Assembly (NCBI RefSeq): GCF_030463535.1
Contig: NC_132891.1
Coordinates: 7,403,622-7,467,621, forward strand
DNA length: 64,000 nucleotides
Source of the DNA: Salminus brasiliensis
Taxonomy: Eukaryota > Chordata > Actinopteri > Characiformes > Bryconidae
Direction: 5' to 3'
Position numbers and translations under genes: made by a program. The notes under the pieces are model-generated. The model was not told where the DNA came from. It saw nothing but the letters and a program-made list of their open reading frames with translations, and ran no database searches. Position 1 is the stretch's first letter. Each line of letters begins with the position of its first letter. Positions 12,070 through 23,109 of this stretch are shown piece by piece.

Positions 12070-12650
12070 TGAGGAGTCAGTGATAATTAGCTCAATTAGT
12101 GACAAAGGCAGTGTAATAAATACCGACTTAGTGTCTGGGTCCCTGCTGTCCTCTCCCTGCACGGCTTGCGATGCAGCCAGGGACTGATGGACAATTCATT
12201 AAACCGACAAAATACCCCACCGTCCAGGCGTGACGCTGCGAGTTAGCCCCCTACTAGCCTCGCCCATTGTTCTAATTGTCTGGGTTGGAGTCGCTTTCTG
12301 GCCCTCTTCTCCTTACCCCCTCCTTCAGTCTCTCCTTTCACAAAAACCCAAGGAGTTAATGCCCCTACCTAACTCCGTAAGTAGGTGATCGGCAGGTTTT
12401 GGAGGGGGGGAAAAAATGGAAAGAGTTTCTTGGAGGGAGGGTTTTAGGGGGGTGGGTTCTTGGTGGGATTAGGGTCCGAGGGTTGCCTGGGAGTGCGGGG
12501 AGCGGCCCTGATCGGAATGTCAGAGAGATGAGTCCAGAAGCTCGGATACGGGACAAAGCGAGAGTTAATTAGGAAAGATTGAAGGGGCTGGCGACAATGG
12601 GCCGCCACCCGAGTCGAGATGAAATTGCTTCCGCGGATTATTGGGGAGCG
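12070..12650. promoter_or_regulatory. Candidate conserved regulatory block 3' of wnt1
   Basis: Non-repetitive and GC-richer than its neighbours, with clustered homeodomain-type cores: GATAATTAG, CAATTAGTG, ACAATTCATTAAACC, CTAATTGTC and GTTAATTAGG, plus SOX-like ACAATGG. No exon signals or recognised protein. Mouse Wnt1 is known to be controlled by an enhancer downstream of the gene containing homeodomain sites. Position about 7 kb downstream fits such a role, but conservation was not tested. Confidence 0.35.
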
Positions 12651-13199
12651 AGTGTGTGGGTTGAGGGGTTGTGTGTGTGTGTAAGGGGATGGAAGGGTAG
12701 GGAGGGGTTCACGCAGGCTGGGATTGATGGCTGCCCCTCTGCTTGGGGAGCAGGGGAGTGAGGGAGGCTAACCGGCTGTTCCCACAGTCTGTTCTCCTGA
12801 AGCCACCTTTGACACACAGGCCTGCCAGGCGGCAAGCAGGGAGGGAGGCTGGGAATGTGGTGAACGGCAGCACAACAAACGCACAAGACCTCAAAAAAGC
12901 AGAAATTCATCATCTCTCGGGTTCCAAAGAGAGCCACGAGACAAGTGGAGAGGGATGTAGAGTGAGAGAATGGAGGGTTTTGTGGATAGATCCACCTATT
13001 AAGACACAACAGGAGAAGATACCAGATACGGTCAGAAAGGACACCTGAAAAATGGCAATGCGTGTTCTATAGTGATTGAGAAGATCTACTTAGTGCCAGT
13101 TGCCTTCACTGGAAGACTCAAAGACTCCTTTTTCCATTTCTAACAATAAAAGCTTTAATTTAATAAGTGCCTCAGAAGGTCTCTAAAGAGTCTTTAACT

Positions 13200-13650
13200 T
13201 GAGAAGCAACGTAACCCACAAATTAAGGGCCAGCAGTGGTTTGAAGCTAATTGAATAATTGCACAAATTAAGTCTCTTGATATTTGTCCAAGACAAAACC
13301 ACACCAGACTGGCTTTCAGTAAGACATTGACTGAGCAGGAGTTTTTTTTTTCTTGTTGCAGAAGTTCATATTCCCTCTGTGCCTCCTCTACAGCTTCTGG
13401 AGGCGCATGCAGGCTAAAGAGCCTCTCTCAGCTCCTCAGGAAAGGCCTCGAGGGAGAACGGTACAGTAAACAGGTCAATTACGGTGGGTCTTTTTGCAGA
13501 GGAGATGATATACTGACCCTCACCCTCCTCCTCATCAAAACATGGTCAGGGCTTCTTATTAAAATTCCTATAAAATTGTGGAAGATTGTTTTCCCTGGTG
13601 AGGCGCTGGGCCTGCGGAGGAGTTGAGGGGCAGGGGCTGCAGCAGAGAAT
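13200..13650. promoter_or_regulatory. Second candidate regulatory block 3' of wnt1
   Basis: A non-repetitive stretch of mixed composition with AATTGCACAAATTAAG, GGCGCATGCAGG and TAAACAGGTCAATTACGG segments. Open frames through it (plus strand about 13.33-13.63 kb and an antisense frame to 14.0 kb) match no family I know. It is listed as possible cis-regulatory DNA from composition only. Between 13.65 and 14.5 kb the sequence is unique with nothing identified. Confidence 0.25.
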
Positions 13651-14539
13651 GGGCCAAAGAGGGTGTGTGGAATGCAAACACACTTTGGGTCGCCACACTG
13701 AATAGCGCACACACTGCTCAGCGGTCGGAGAGGCTGTGAGCAGAAGTGTGAGGGTACTTGGGTTTTAGTGAAGCTAGCGGATCCTACTGAGACCCGTGGT
13801 GAAAAGGAACAACCCTGGACACAGCGAGAGGCAAAGCCTGAAATTCTGTGGTTTTGCCCCTCCAGCGAGAGCCATTTCTGTGGCATGGTGTGCTCTGGAT
13901 TATGTTCTGTGTATCTGTGAGTGAGAGATAATTGGGAGGTGTGCAAGTGTGGTGCTTTCGCGTGGGCTGCAGGGAGTGCCCAGGCACGGCAGCTGGGCAA
14001 TAGGCCGGGTCCGGGAGAGTTGAACCCTAAAGGCTGCCTGACCCTCTCAGCAGATGGTGGCTCCGGAGAAACTGCCGCTTCTCATCACAATGGCTTTGCC
14101 CTTCTAACATCTCCATCATTCTCTCCAACTCCAGCCATGTAACAGAGGAACATGCAACACCCGTGGCAGGCATGACAATGCACTCAGATAATGGCACTCA
14201 ACAATAAGTGAAGGGTCAAAGGATAAATGCCTATTCTTATTTTGGCTGGTGAAAATTCATAAATCAAAAGCAGGGAATTGTGGCTGTGTTTGCCCTCACA
14301 TAATCTATGAAAAATTATATTTCAGTTTTAATTGTGCTGATATTTGCTCTTCTAGTCTATAGACACGTTGACCTTTGACAGCAGCCTCTTCTCACTAATC
14401 GTGTTTATTAAGATACAGGCTTTTTATATGCATGTAGATGGGAAAGCTATTCGCCTGGTACAATCAACAAATCAAGGGCATTAAAAAAAGAGTTTATCCT
14501 ACTTTTGCTGGAGTAACTATATCACCTGTTCAGGGAAGA

Positions 14540-14810
14540 CTTTCTACAAGGTGGAGCATTGCTGTGAGGATTTGATTGCGCTCAGCGACAAGAGCGTTAG
14601 TGAGGTCAGGATGTTGGGTGATCACCATCCAACTTCACCCCCAACTCATCCCAAAAGTATTGGATGGAGCATCACCATCATTCCAGAGAACACAGCTCCA
14701 CAGCTCAATGCTGGGGCGCTTTCTATTCATGTTCATGTTTAGATGTTTTCATCTGCTCTGAGTCCTATTTTATTGACAATACTTCTCTACAGGGATTAGA
14801 CAATGTTGTC
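14540..14810 (+). mobile_element. MITE family B, truncated copy
   Basis: It shares GAGCATTGCTGTGAGGATTT, TTAGTGAGGTCAGGATGTTG, CAACTCATCCCAAAAGTATT and CCACAGCTCAATGCTGGGGC with the other family B copies. The outer left terminus is missing, and the copy runs into a TG microsatellite on its right. Confidence 0.6.
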
Positions 14811-14812
14811 AA

Positions 14813-14816
<4 letters not shown>

Positions 14817-14857
<41 letters not shown>
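14817..14857 (+). repeat. (TG)n microsatellite
   Basis: Uninterrupted TG dinucleotide run of about 41 bp following the family B fragment. Cys/Val-rich frames through it are artefacts. Confidence 0.95.
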
Positions 14858-14858
<1 letters not shown>

Positions 14859-14909
14859 ATTTTCACATCTATGTCAGCGCGTTTTACAACTAGTCCCTGC
14901 ATCTGTTGC

Positions 14910-15055
14910 AATTAATGCACACATTTACATTCACAGCATTTGTCCGACACTCTTATCCAGAATCATGTTACACGGGTTTCAGACAGTGAATCGAACCCTA
15001 GTCCGCCATGGAGACGGCAGTGTTGTTATTCACTACACCCACCGCAAACAGTTCA
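14910..15055. repeat. Teleost interspersed repeat fragment, SINE-like
   Basis: It contains ACATTTACATTCACAGCATT, then a GACACTCTTATCCAGA block, then AATCGAACCCTAGTCCGCCA and TTCACTACACCCACC. The last part resembles a tRNA-type GTTCGA box read in reverse complement. I recognise this order as a widespread teleost repeat from memory; the family name is unverified. Confidence 0.4.
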
Positions 15056-15254
15056 CAAACGGCAGGTGCTGAAAACTTGATGAAAACATCATCTTAAAGA
15101 TGAAAATATGTTTATTTTTATAAACATTTGTATAAGTTTTCTTAATTATTATTAGTTATTTGCAGCAGAGATGTGCAACTTTTATAAAAATATGAATATT
15201 GTTTAAATACATAAAAAAATAATAATTAAAAAATATATATTTTTGTTCTGTTAT

Positions 15255-15470
15255 GCAAAAAGCTTGCATCTACATTATAGTTTTTCACTTTTTGACATAA
15301 TGTGAATCTAGAACTTGGTCTTTACATCGTGTCCAAAGTTCATGATGAATGGACCAATAGAAATGCTCCAAAATTCTTTATACCGACTTCCTCTGCTGTT
15401 AAAAGGTTTTTTTCTCCACCTCCATCTTTGCCATTTGTGCTACTTTTGGGATAATGTGACTCTGAAAGTT
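15255..15470 (+). mobile_element. MITE family A, degenerate copy
   Basis: Recognised by CTTTTTGACATAATGTGAATC and CATGATGAATGGACCAATAG followed by GAAATGCTCC. The right half departs from the consensus: a second DNA-type block, TTTGGGATAATGTGACTCTG, appears where the right terminus should be, so the copy is probably rearranged. Confidence 0.5.
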
Positions 15471-15484
15471 GGTCTGTGTATTGT

Positions 15485-15790
15485 GTCCCAATCCAAACTG
15501 AAACTGCACCGCCCAGGACAGGAAGGCCCTCTAGCGTTTGATCAAAACTGCACAGTCCATCTTAGGACCACACTAGGGCCATTAGGAGGGCACTCAACAT
15601 CATCAGGGACACACACTCCCAACATAGCCTCTTCACACTTCTACCATCAGGCAGACGCTACAGGAGTGTAAAGTCCAGCACAACTAAACTCACCAAAGGG
15701 CCATCAGGCTTGTGAATGACTTCATCAGCACACTGCCCCTTCCTGTCAATCTGACTGCTTGACCTCTAGCCAACACACACACACACACAC
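15485..15790 (+). pseudogene. LINE ORF2 C-terminal remnant with (CA)n tail
   Basis: Reading across frames gives fragments like LFTLLPSGRRYRSVKSS, a pattern I know from the C-terminus of L2/CR1-type LINE reverse-transcriptase proteins. It is followed by a degraded KxFFP-like region, CTGACTGCTTGACC and a short (CA)n run. Frames are broken, so it is inactive. Sequence to about 16.2 kb may be further LINE 3' tail. Family assignment is approximate. Confidence 0.45.
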
Positions 15791-16289
15791 ATACATACAT
15801 CATACTGGAACTACACAGACAAATTTCATTTTGTCAATTTTTGGTTGGTCTAATTTTTCCCCTTTTTCTCTCAATTCTTTGGGAAAAATTAACCCACTCG
15901 AGGCTAAGGACTTAACACATGTTCATCCGCCTCATTTCAAACTGCACTCAAAGGAAAGCACCAAGAGTGATGAGGGGAGAGAGAGCGCCATCTACACACC
16001 TGGAAAGACTCAATTGTGCCAATCGCGCAAAGTTTAAGAACCTGCGACCATAGTGGGCCATAGTGCAAGCTCATTAGACCTGACGCTGAGCCACTCGGAG
16101 TGTGCTGCTGTCACACTACTGTTTGCAATACTGCACAGCGCACTTTATGATGATGCTCTTTGCAAATTTCTTGCCCCCTTAATGTGTTTAAGACTGTCAG
16201 TTGTGTTGTGAAGCCCTACAGTCCACGGTCACAGTCAATCCAAAAAAAAATCAAGAACTTTAAAAGTATTCTCAAGTGCAGTCACATGT

Positions 16290-16635
16290 ATATATATATG
16301 TATATGATGTATATGATGTATATATGATGTATATGGTTGTATATGGTTGTCTTATGATGAAACTGGCTCTCATCAGGACCGCCCCAGGAAAGGAAGTCCA
16401 AGAGTTGCACAGGATAAATTCATCAGAGTTACCCGCCTCAGAAACCGCAAGTTAACAACCCCCCAGATAATAGCCCACCTCACAGCTTCACATTATAGTA
16501 TTTTGGTTTCTTGAACACGTTTAAGTTTACTACATGATTCCCAGTGTGTTAATTTACAATGTAGGAAATAAAAGAAAAAAATTTAAACATTGAATGAGAC
16601 GGTGTGTCCAAACTTTTGACTCGTACTCTATGTCC
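16290..16635 (+). mobile_element. Internally deleted Tc1-like element remnant
   Basis: The AGGACCGCCCCAGGAAAGGA and CATCAGAGTTACCCGCCTCA segments resemble the DNA-binding region of teleost Tc1-like transposase genes. The right end, TTGAATGAGACGGTGTGTCC then AAACTTTTGAC, is a typical terminal sequence. The middle of the gene is missing. The left flank is a (TATATG)-rich low-complexity stretch. Not functional. Confidence 0.5.
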
Positions 16636-16799
16636 TAGTTTTCATTACGTTTCGAGGTGAATTCTGCCTGTAGTCTTTAAGTTGTGTTGTATAGTTTTTA
16701 CTTGTTTTAATAGCTTGTGTGGAGGATTAGTAATGTAAGAATTTCACTGTACAGTGCACTGCCTCTTTACTGTGCATATGATAATACAACTTTTAAATC

Positions 16800-16960
16800 T
16801 TGAATTTCATGATGAATGTACCAATAGAAATGCTCCAAAATGACTTGGAATAGAAATTCTTTCCATTGAAACTTCAGAAGCTTTTTTCCGTCTCCTGTAA
16901 AAGTTGCCATTTTGGAGATAGAAGATTTTTGTGGGACACTGACAACATGAGACCAAAGCA
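16800..16960 (+). mobile_element. MITE family A, partial copy
   Basis: Contains CATGATGAATGTACCAATAG, GAAATGCTCCAAAATGACTT, and then AAAGTTGCCATTTTGGAGAT and GTGGGACACTGACAACATG. It includes the right terminus; the left part is absent. Confidence 0.6.
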
Positions 16961-17747
16961 TAGGTTACACACATAAACATGAGAATGATCACGAAAAAAG
17001 TCACTGGAAAAAATCATGGCCAAAGAAATCATCACCACATGATCATGGTGGGCCTTCAAGAGGATTTCAAGCTAGCAAGAAAAAGTACCTTGAATGTAAA
17101 TCATCTTCTGCGACCACACGACTGCAGAGATGAAAAACATCTCAGTCTGTTACACCACACGACTCTGACTGACGAGACTGAAAGAGGTGTATGAGTCTGA
17201 GAAGTCCAAACACTCAGGGGTCCAGACACTCTAAAACCGCTGCTTTCCTGTGGATGTGTTTGCTGTGCATAAAGAATGTGGACAGACCACTGGACCACAC
17301 AGAGCAATCAGGCCGATGTCTGTGGCTTCCCCCCTCTCTCCCCATCTCAGCAGTACTCTGCCATGCCGTTTCCCCGGCTCAAGAGCTGTTTTCTTGTCTG
17401 AGTGTGTGTGAAGGTGTGTGTGTGTGTGGACTTGTGGGTGGTGGTATAATTTACACCGCAATATCAGTCCCCTCCCCACGAGCTAAAGGACCACGACCTC
17501 TTGATTTCTCTATTAGTGAGACAGGCTGTTCTCATTTGGCCTGCGATTCACCCAGACTAAATCATTTCCTGCAACTGCAGAACTGAACACGTTAAGATCT
17601 CCTCTGAAGCTCCTCAGTTATTTATACTGTACCTCCCGTTCAGATGACCCCATCTTTACTCTTCACTCTCTTCACCAGAATCTGTTTGGTACATTTGTGT
17701 GGAATATGACACTCTCTGGCCTCCTGGACGTGGATTAGAGCGATGTT

Positions 17748-19566
17748 ATGAGGGAGGACGTTCTAGAACAGTATCAATGAGGGAGGACGTTCTAGAACAG
17801 TGTGAAGGAGAGGGCCTTCTAGAATAGTGTCAATGAGGGAGGACGTTCTAGAACAGTGTCAATGAGGGAGGACGTTCTGGAACAGTGTGAAGGAGAGGGC
17901 ATTCTAGAATAGTGTCAATGAGGGAGGACGTTCTAGAACACTGTGAAGGAGAGGGCCTTCTAGAACAGTGTCAATGAGGGAGGACGTTCTAGAACAGTCT
18001 GAAAGAGAGGGCCTTCTAGAATAGTGTCAATGAGGGAGGACGTTCTAGAACAGTGTCAATGAGGGAGGACGTTCTAGAACAGTGTGAAGGAGAGGGCCTT
18101 CTAGAATAGTGTCAATGAGGGAGGACGTTCTAGAACAGTGTGAAAGAGAGGGCCTTCTAGAACAGTGTCAATAAGGGAAGAAGGTTCTAGAACAGTGTGA
18201 AAGAGAGGGCCTTCTAGAACTGTCAATGAGGGAGAACGTTCTAGAACAGTGTCAATGAGGGAGGACGTTCTAGAACAGTGTGAAGGAGAGGGCATTCTAG
18301 AATAGTGTCAATGAGGGAGGACGTTCTAGAACACTGTGAAGGAGAGGGCCTTCTAGAACAGTGTCAATGAGGGAGGACGTTCTAGTGTAAATAAATGTGT
18401 GAATGAAAGAGCCTTCTAGAAGAGTGCAAATGATGGAACATTTTAGAACAGTGCAGGAAACATTAAACAGGGAACACTGTTCTAGAATGCCCCATCATTA
18501 AGACTGCTCTTCAATGTTTCCTACACAGCACTGTAAATGATATGGCATTCTAGAACAGTGCAAATTAGGGAACATTCTAGAACCATTTCAATGAGAGAGG
18601 ACATTCTAGAACAAAGTGAAAAAGCGTATAAACTGTGTGAATAAGGGACCATTTTAGTGACCAGTGTCAATGAGGGAGGATGCAGAGCAATGTGAAAGAG
18701 AGGGCACGATAGAACAGTGCAAATAAGGGAAGGTTCTCAAAATTTGTGAAGGGGGAGAACACAGTATAGTGGTCCGAACTGAAAGAACATGCTAGAACAG
18801 TGAGAATGAGGGAACATTATAAAACAGACTGAATTTGGAAGCACATTCTTGAATAGTGTGAAATGGGAAGAACATTCTACAGTGGTCTAAACTGAGAGAC
18901 CATTCTAGAACATATTAAAGGGGGAGAACATTCTACAGTGGTCTGAACTGAGAGAACATTCTAGAACAGTTTAAAGGGGAGAACATTCTACAGTGGTCTG
19001 GACTGAGAGAACATTCTAGAACAGTTTGAAGGGGGAAAACATGTTCTAGAACAGTTCAAAGGGAGGAGAACACATTCTAGAACAGTGTGCATGGGGAGAC
19101 ATTGTACAGAGGTCAGAATAGAGAGAAAATTCTAGAACAGTTTGAAGGGGGAGAACATTCTACAGTGGTCTGAACTGAGAGAACATTCTAGAACAGTTTA
19201 AAGGGGGAGAGCATGTTCTAGAATAGTTTGAAGGGGGGAGAAAACATTCCAGAACAGTGTGCATGGGAGAGACATTGTACATTAGTCTGAATTGAGAACC
19301 ATTAAAGGATAAACATTCAAGAACATTGCTACAGTGTTAGCCTAGAGCAGTGTAAAAAGAACATCCGACAAGAGTTAGAAAGTGAGAACGCTGGATGTGA
19401 ATTATGTTCTAGAGCAGTGTGGAGGCTGAGAATGTTCTAGAGAAGTAAGGATGATGAGAACACACTTTATACAACCTTTTATAACAATGTGTGAAAACAT
19501 GCCTCAGCAATGTGACAGTGTGTACAGAGTCAACATTCTAGAACATGAAAAGAGGAGAACGTGTGA
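17748..19566 (+). repeat. Satellite arm A, TTCTAGAA-containing tandem array
   Basis: Tandem units of about 27-29 bp have the form GAGGGAGGACGTTCTAGAAC followed by AGTGTCAAT, alternating with GAAGGAGAGGGCCTTCTAGA types to make a two-unit pattern of about 56 bp. The array is fairly regular to about 18.4 kb and more degenerate after that. Later units read GAGAACATTCTAGAACAGT (for example near 18954, 19010 and 19181). Those three contain a complete GAAnnTTCnnGAA trimer; the early units usually have GGA or GGG in place of the first GAA. No genuine coding frame is seen. Confidence 0.9.
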
Positions 19567-19580
19567 AAGACGGTCTGCTG

Positions 19581-20905
19581 TTCTTCAGTAATAGGCCATA
19601 AGCTTAATGTGAGTGGCTGAAACTAGCAGTGCATGCTAATCTAGTGTGTATCCCTCTCTCTCTCTTTCTTCTCTCTCTCTGTTTGTATGTCACATTAACC
19701 CATTAACCTCTGGGGTACCAGAACCTTCAGTCCATGATCAGTTCAAGACAATGTTTAGAACCGACACACCAAATAAACCAGTGTAAATAAGGGAGACCTA
19801 CTCTAACAGGTCTACCCTATTCACACTGTTCCAGGATGTTCTCCCTATTAACCGCCTTCTAAAAGGTTCTCCCCTTTCACACAGTTCTAGAATCTTCAAC
19901 TCAGTTCCGCTGCCCCCTCTCACTATTCCACAATGTTCCTTAATTCATACACAGTCCATGATCACTTTATATAACAGGGACTTCTGTACGAACTGGTGGG
20001 GCTATTCTTCGGTAATAGGCCATAAGCTTAATGTGAGTGGGTGAAACTAGCAGTGCATGCTAATCTAGTGTGTATCCCTGCGTGTACACGTCACAGCTGT
20101 GGGTGTTTAGATGTTCTATACAGATGTGAGCCCTCTTTTCTGACTATACTGCATTTTGTAAGTACGCACAGGTCATTAACTGCTTTGCTAGCAAGGTCCG
20201 TATATGTCATCCTGAGTCACTTTATCTAGAGCGCTCTGCAGACTCATGAGACGAAGAGCAGGAAAACACATATGAATGATACATTGTCTAAAATGCAACC
20301 CATGGAAAAAAATGTTTAAGACAAAGGGAAACAGCTCTGGGTTTTTTGGTTTTAATTATTGGCTGTGCTTTTACAGCGACAGTCGGCAAGTACTCAACTC
20401 TGACACACGAACGCAGGAATGTTTATTTGCTGCAGTTTAGGAGCGCAGTGGCTTACAGGAACACTGACACATTCCTGTGTCACCATCTCTCTCTCTCTCT
20501 CTCTCTCTCGCTCTCTCTCTGTTTGTATGTCACATTAACCCATTAACCTCTGGGGTACCAGAACCTTTAGTTCATATCACACTGGCATCACAACCATGCT
20601 GTTCAAGACAACGTTTAGAACCGACACACCAAATAAACCAGTGTAAATAGGGGAGATCTCCACGTCCTCCCTTTTCACACTGTTCCAGGATGTTCTCCCC
20701 ATTAACCGCCTTCTCCACCAAAAGGTTCTCCCCTTTCACACAGTTCTAGAATGTCCTAGCTCAGCCCCCTCTCACTATTCTACAATGTTCCTTAATTAAT
20801 ACACAGTCCATGATCAGTTCATATCACACTGACATCACAACCATGCTGTATAAGACAACGTTTAGAACCGATACACCAAATAAACCAGTGTAAACAGGAG
20901 AGACC
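19581..20905 (+). repeat. Duplicated non-satellite spacers inside the satellite region
   Basis: Two spacer types recur. Spacer 1 (AATAGGCCATAAGCTTAATG through CTAATCTAGTGTGTATCCCT) is at 19581-19655 and 20005-20079. Spacer 2 (GTTTGTATGTCACATTAACC through ACCAAATAAACCAGTGTAAA) is at 19681-19800 and 20521-20660, with its second half again at 20806-20905. Between them are fragments of the satellite in arm B orientation. This indicates segmental duplication together with the array. The stretch 20.1-20.45 kb is unique. Confidence 0.8.
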
Positions 20906-21061
20906 TAGAACAGTGTGAATGGGGAGGAGGTTTTAGGGCAATGTGATTGGGAAGAACAATCACTCTACTGCTCGTCATCCTGTTCTACAATGTTTTACAC
21001 ACTTCAGCGCACGTTCTCTCACTTTACACTGCGGCAGAACGCTCTCCTGTGTGCACTGAGA

Positions 21062-22200
21062 ATGCTCTAAAATGTTCTCATAGAATGTTCACCCCTTTAC
21101 ACTGTTCTAAAATGTTCTTTTATTCACGCTGTTCTAGAATGTTCTTTTATTCACGCTGTTCTAGAATGTTCTTTTATTCACGCTGTTCTAGAATGTTCTT
21201 TTATTCACGCTGTTCTAGAATGTTCCTTTATCCACGCTGTTCTAGAATGTTCCTTTATCCACGCTGTTCTAGAATGTTCTTTTATTCATGCTGTTCTAGA
21301 ATGTTCCTTTATCCATGCTGTTCTAGAATGTTCCTTTATCCACGCTGTTCTAGAATGTTCTTTTATTCATGCTGTTCTAGAATGTTCCTTTATCCACACT
21401 GTTCTAGAATGTTCCTTTATCCACGCTGTTCTAAAATGTTCCTTTATCCACGCTGTTCTAGAATTTTCTTTTATTCACGCTGTTTTAGAATGTTCCTTTT
21501 TATTTAAACTGTTCTAGAATGTTCCTTTATCCACTCTGTTCTAGAATGTTCCTTTATCCACGCTGTTCTAGAATGTTCTTTTATTCATGCTGTTCTAGAA
21601 TGTTCCTTTATCCACACTGTTCTAGAATGTTCCTTTATCCACTCTGTTCTAGAATGTTCCTTTATTCACGCTGTTTTAGAATGTTCCTTTTTATTCACGC
21701 AGCTCTAGAATGTTCTTTTATTCACGCTGTTTTAGAATGTTCCTTTTTATTCACGCAGCTCTAGAATGTTCCTTTTTATTCACGCTGTTCTAGAATGTTC
21801 CTTTATTCACGCTGTTTTAGAATGTTCCTTTATTCATACTGTTCTAAAATGTTCTTTTATTCACACTGTTTTAGAATGTTCCTTTTTATTCACGCTGTTC
21901 TAGAATGTTCCTTTATTCACACTGTCCTGGAATGTTTCTTTAGAATGTTTTACTGTCCTAGAACGTTCTCCCTATTAACACTGTTCTAACACGTTCTCCC
22001 TATTAACACTGTTCTAACACGTTCTCCCTATTAACTGTTCTAACATGTTCTCCTCGTTCACACTGTCCTAGAATGTTCCCCTATTAACACTGTTCTAACA
22101 TGTTCTCCTCGTTCACACTGTCCTAGAATGTTCACGCCATTTAATCATGTTCTAAAATATTTTCTCCGTTCACAGTTCTAGAATGTTTCTTCATTCATCC
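21062..22200 (+). repeat. Satellite arm B, 27-bp heat-shock-element-like array
   Basis: From 21131 the unit GTTCTAGAATGTTC plus TTTTATTCACGCT or CTTTATCCACGCT repeats with an exact 27-bp period (starts 21131, 21158, 21185, 21212, 21239, 21266, 21293, 21320, 21347, 21374, 21401 ...). Spacing becomes looser after about 21480. Each perfect unit contains TTC-TA-GAA-TG-TTC. I count about 20 perfect trimers by eye to 21.91 kb. The orientation is opposite to arm A. Because 27 is divisible by 3, one frame stays open for long stretches as a nine-residue repeat; this is not a protein gene. Units after about 21.95 kb read GTTCTAACACGTTCTCCCTA. Confidence 0.92.
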
Positions 22201-22385
22201 TGTGTACAAGTGATAACTATCTAGAACAGTGGATAGAGGGGAGTGATCAAGAACAGTTTTAATGGTGGAGGACATTAAAAGTTAGGTTAAATAAGTGGAT
22301 GGGTGAGAACAAAGGGTGAGAACATAGGGTGAGAACATAGGGTGAGAACATTATAAAACAGGGTCAATGAGGGGAACAATCTAGA
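22200..22385 (+). repeat. Degenerate satellite fringe
   Basis: Fragments return to the arm A orientation (ATCTAGAACAGTGGATAGAG) and include three copies of GGGTGAGAACATA. It marks the right border of the satellite region. Confidence 0.55.
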
Positions 22386-22389
22386 ACAA

Positions 22390-22760
22390 TATAAAATGAA
22401 GAACATCTAAGAGTCTCCCAGCCATCACGCACAGGTAGAACACACCAACCACACTTTGGGCCTAGAGGGTCTCTTGGTGTTTGCTGGGGCGGGTGCGATC
22501 TGGCCTTAAGTGACTTCATTGAATGGCAGCTGAGTGAGTCCGCTACTGCAGCTCCAGGGGGGAGCCGCTGTCCCACCCATTATCCCCTCAGCATCTGGAA
22601 GCCAATCCCAGTAAAGCACACGTTTCTTTTGGCAACTGCATGCTGACTGCAGTGACACAGAGGACAGCCAACCACAGGAGCCCCACATTCCCCCTTCCAT
22701 GCATGCTGAGAGCAGCTTGCATAACCTCGCTCTCCTCCAGCAACACTCACACACACGCGT
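22390..22760. other. Unique GC-richer block, no gene recognised
   Basis: Non-repetitive sequence with blocks such as GAATGGCAGCTGAGTGAGTC and AGCATCTGGAAGCCAATCCC. Short open frames give no known domain. It could be regulatory, but there is no direct evidence. Confidence 0.25.
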
Positions 22761-22852
22761 GTGTGTTTTTATGCACTGTTGGGCTATGGGTCACACATGA
22801 GTCCCATGTGTATGCTGAGCTGAGAGGAAGGGATGGTGTCTGAGGGCATGAG

Positions 22853-22853
<1 letters not shown>

Positions 22854-22878
<25 letters not shown>
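22854..22878 (+). repeat. (TG)n microsatellite
   Basis: Short TG run of about 25 bp. Confidence 0.9.
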
Positions 22879-22883
<5 letters not shown>

Positions 22884-23109
22884 TACACTCTAGGCAAAAA
22901 GAGGTTACACATAGAACCATCTACAAAAGGTTTCCCACCACAACACAAAGAACCTTTAAGCTAGGCAAAGAAACACGTAAACGTCCATACAGTTCCTATA
23001 TAGAACCAACACTTCTATTAAAGAACAGCACAGCTACAGCACAATATTTTCAGCAATCTTAACACACAGTTACTTTGTCTATTAAACAAAAGACTACATT
23101 TTAATAATA

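Noticed and set aside
13479-14000. Minus-strand 173-codon frame
   Set aside because: No family resemblance, compositionally ordinary, no splice partners; likely chance.
15315-15671. 118-codon plus-strand frame
   Set aside because: It spans a MITE fragment and the broken LINE remnant in the wrong frame; not a gene.
21131-21480. Regular 27-bp repeats resembling a CRISPR array
   Set aside because: No unique spacers: the whole unit repeats, and the context is a vertebrate genome.
20947-21989. Long open frames (186, 81 and 64 codons) with CSRMFFYSR-like nine-residue repeats
   Set aside because: They are translations of the 27-bp satellite; the period is a multiple of three, so one frame stays open. 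The frame breaks wherever the unit length changes, and the residues follow the DNA repeat, not a protein family.
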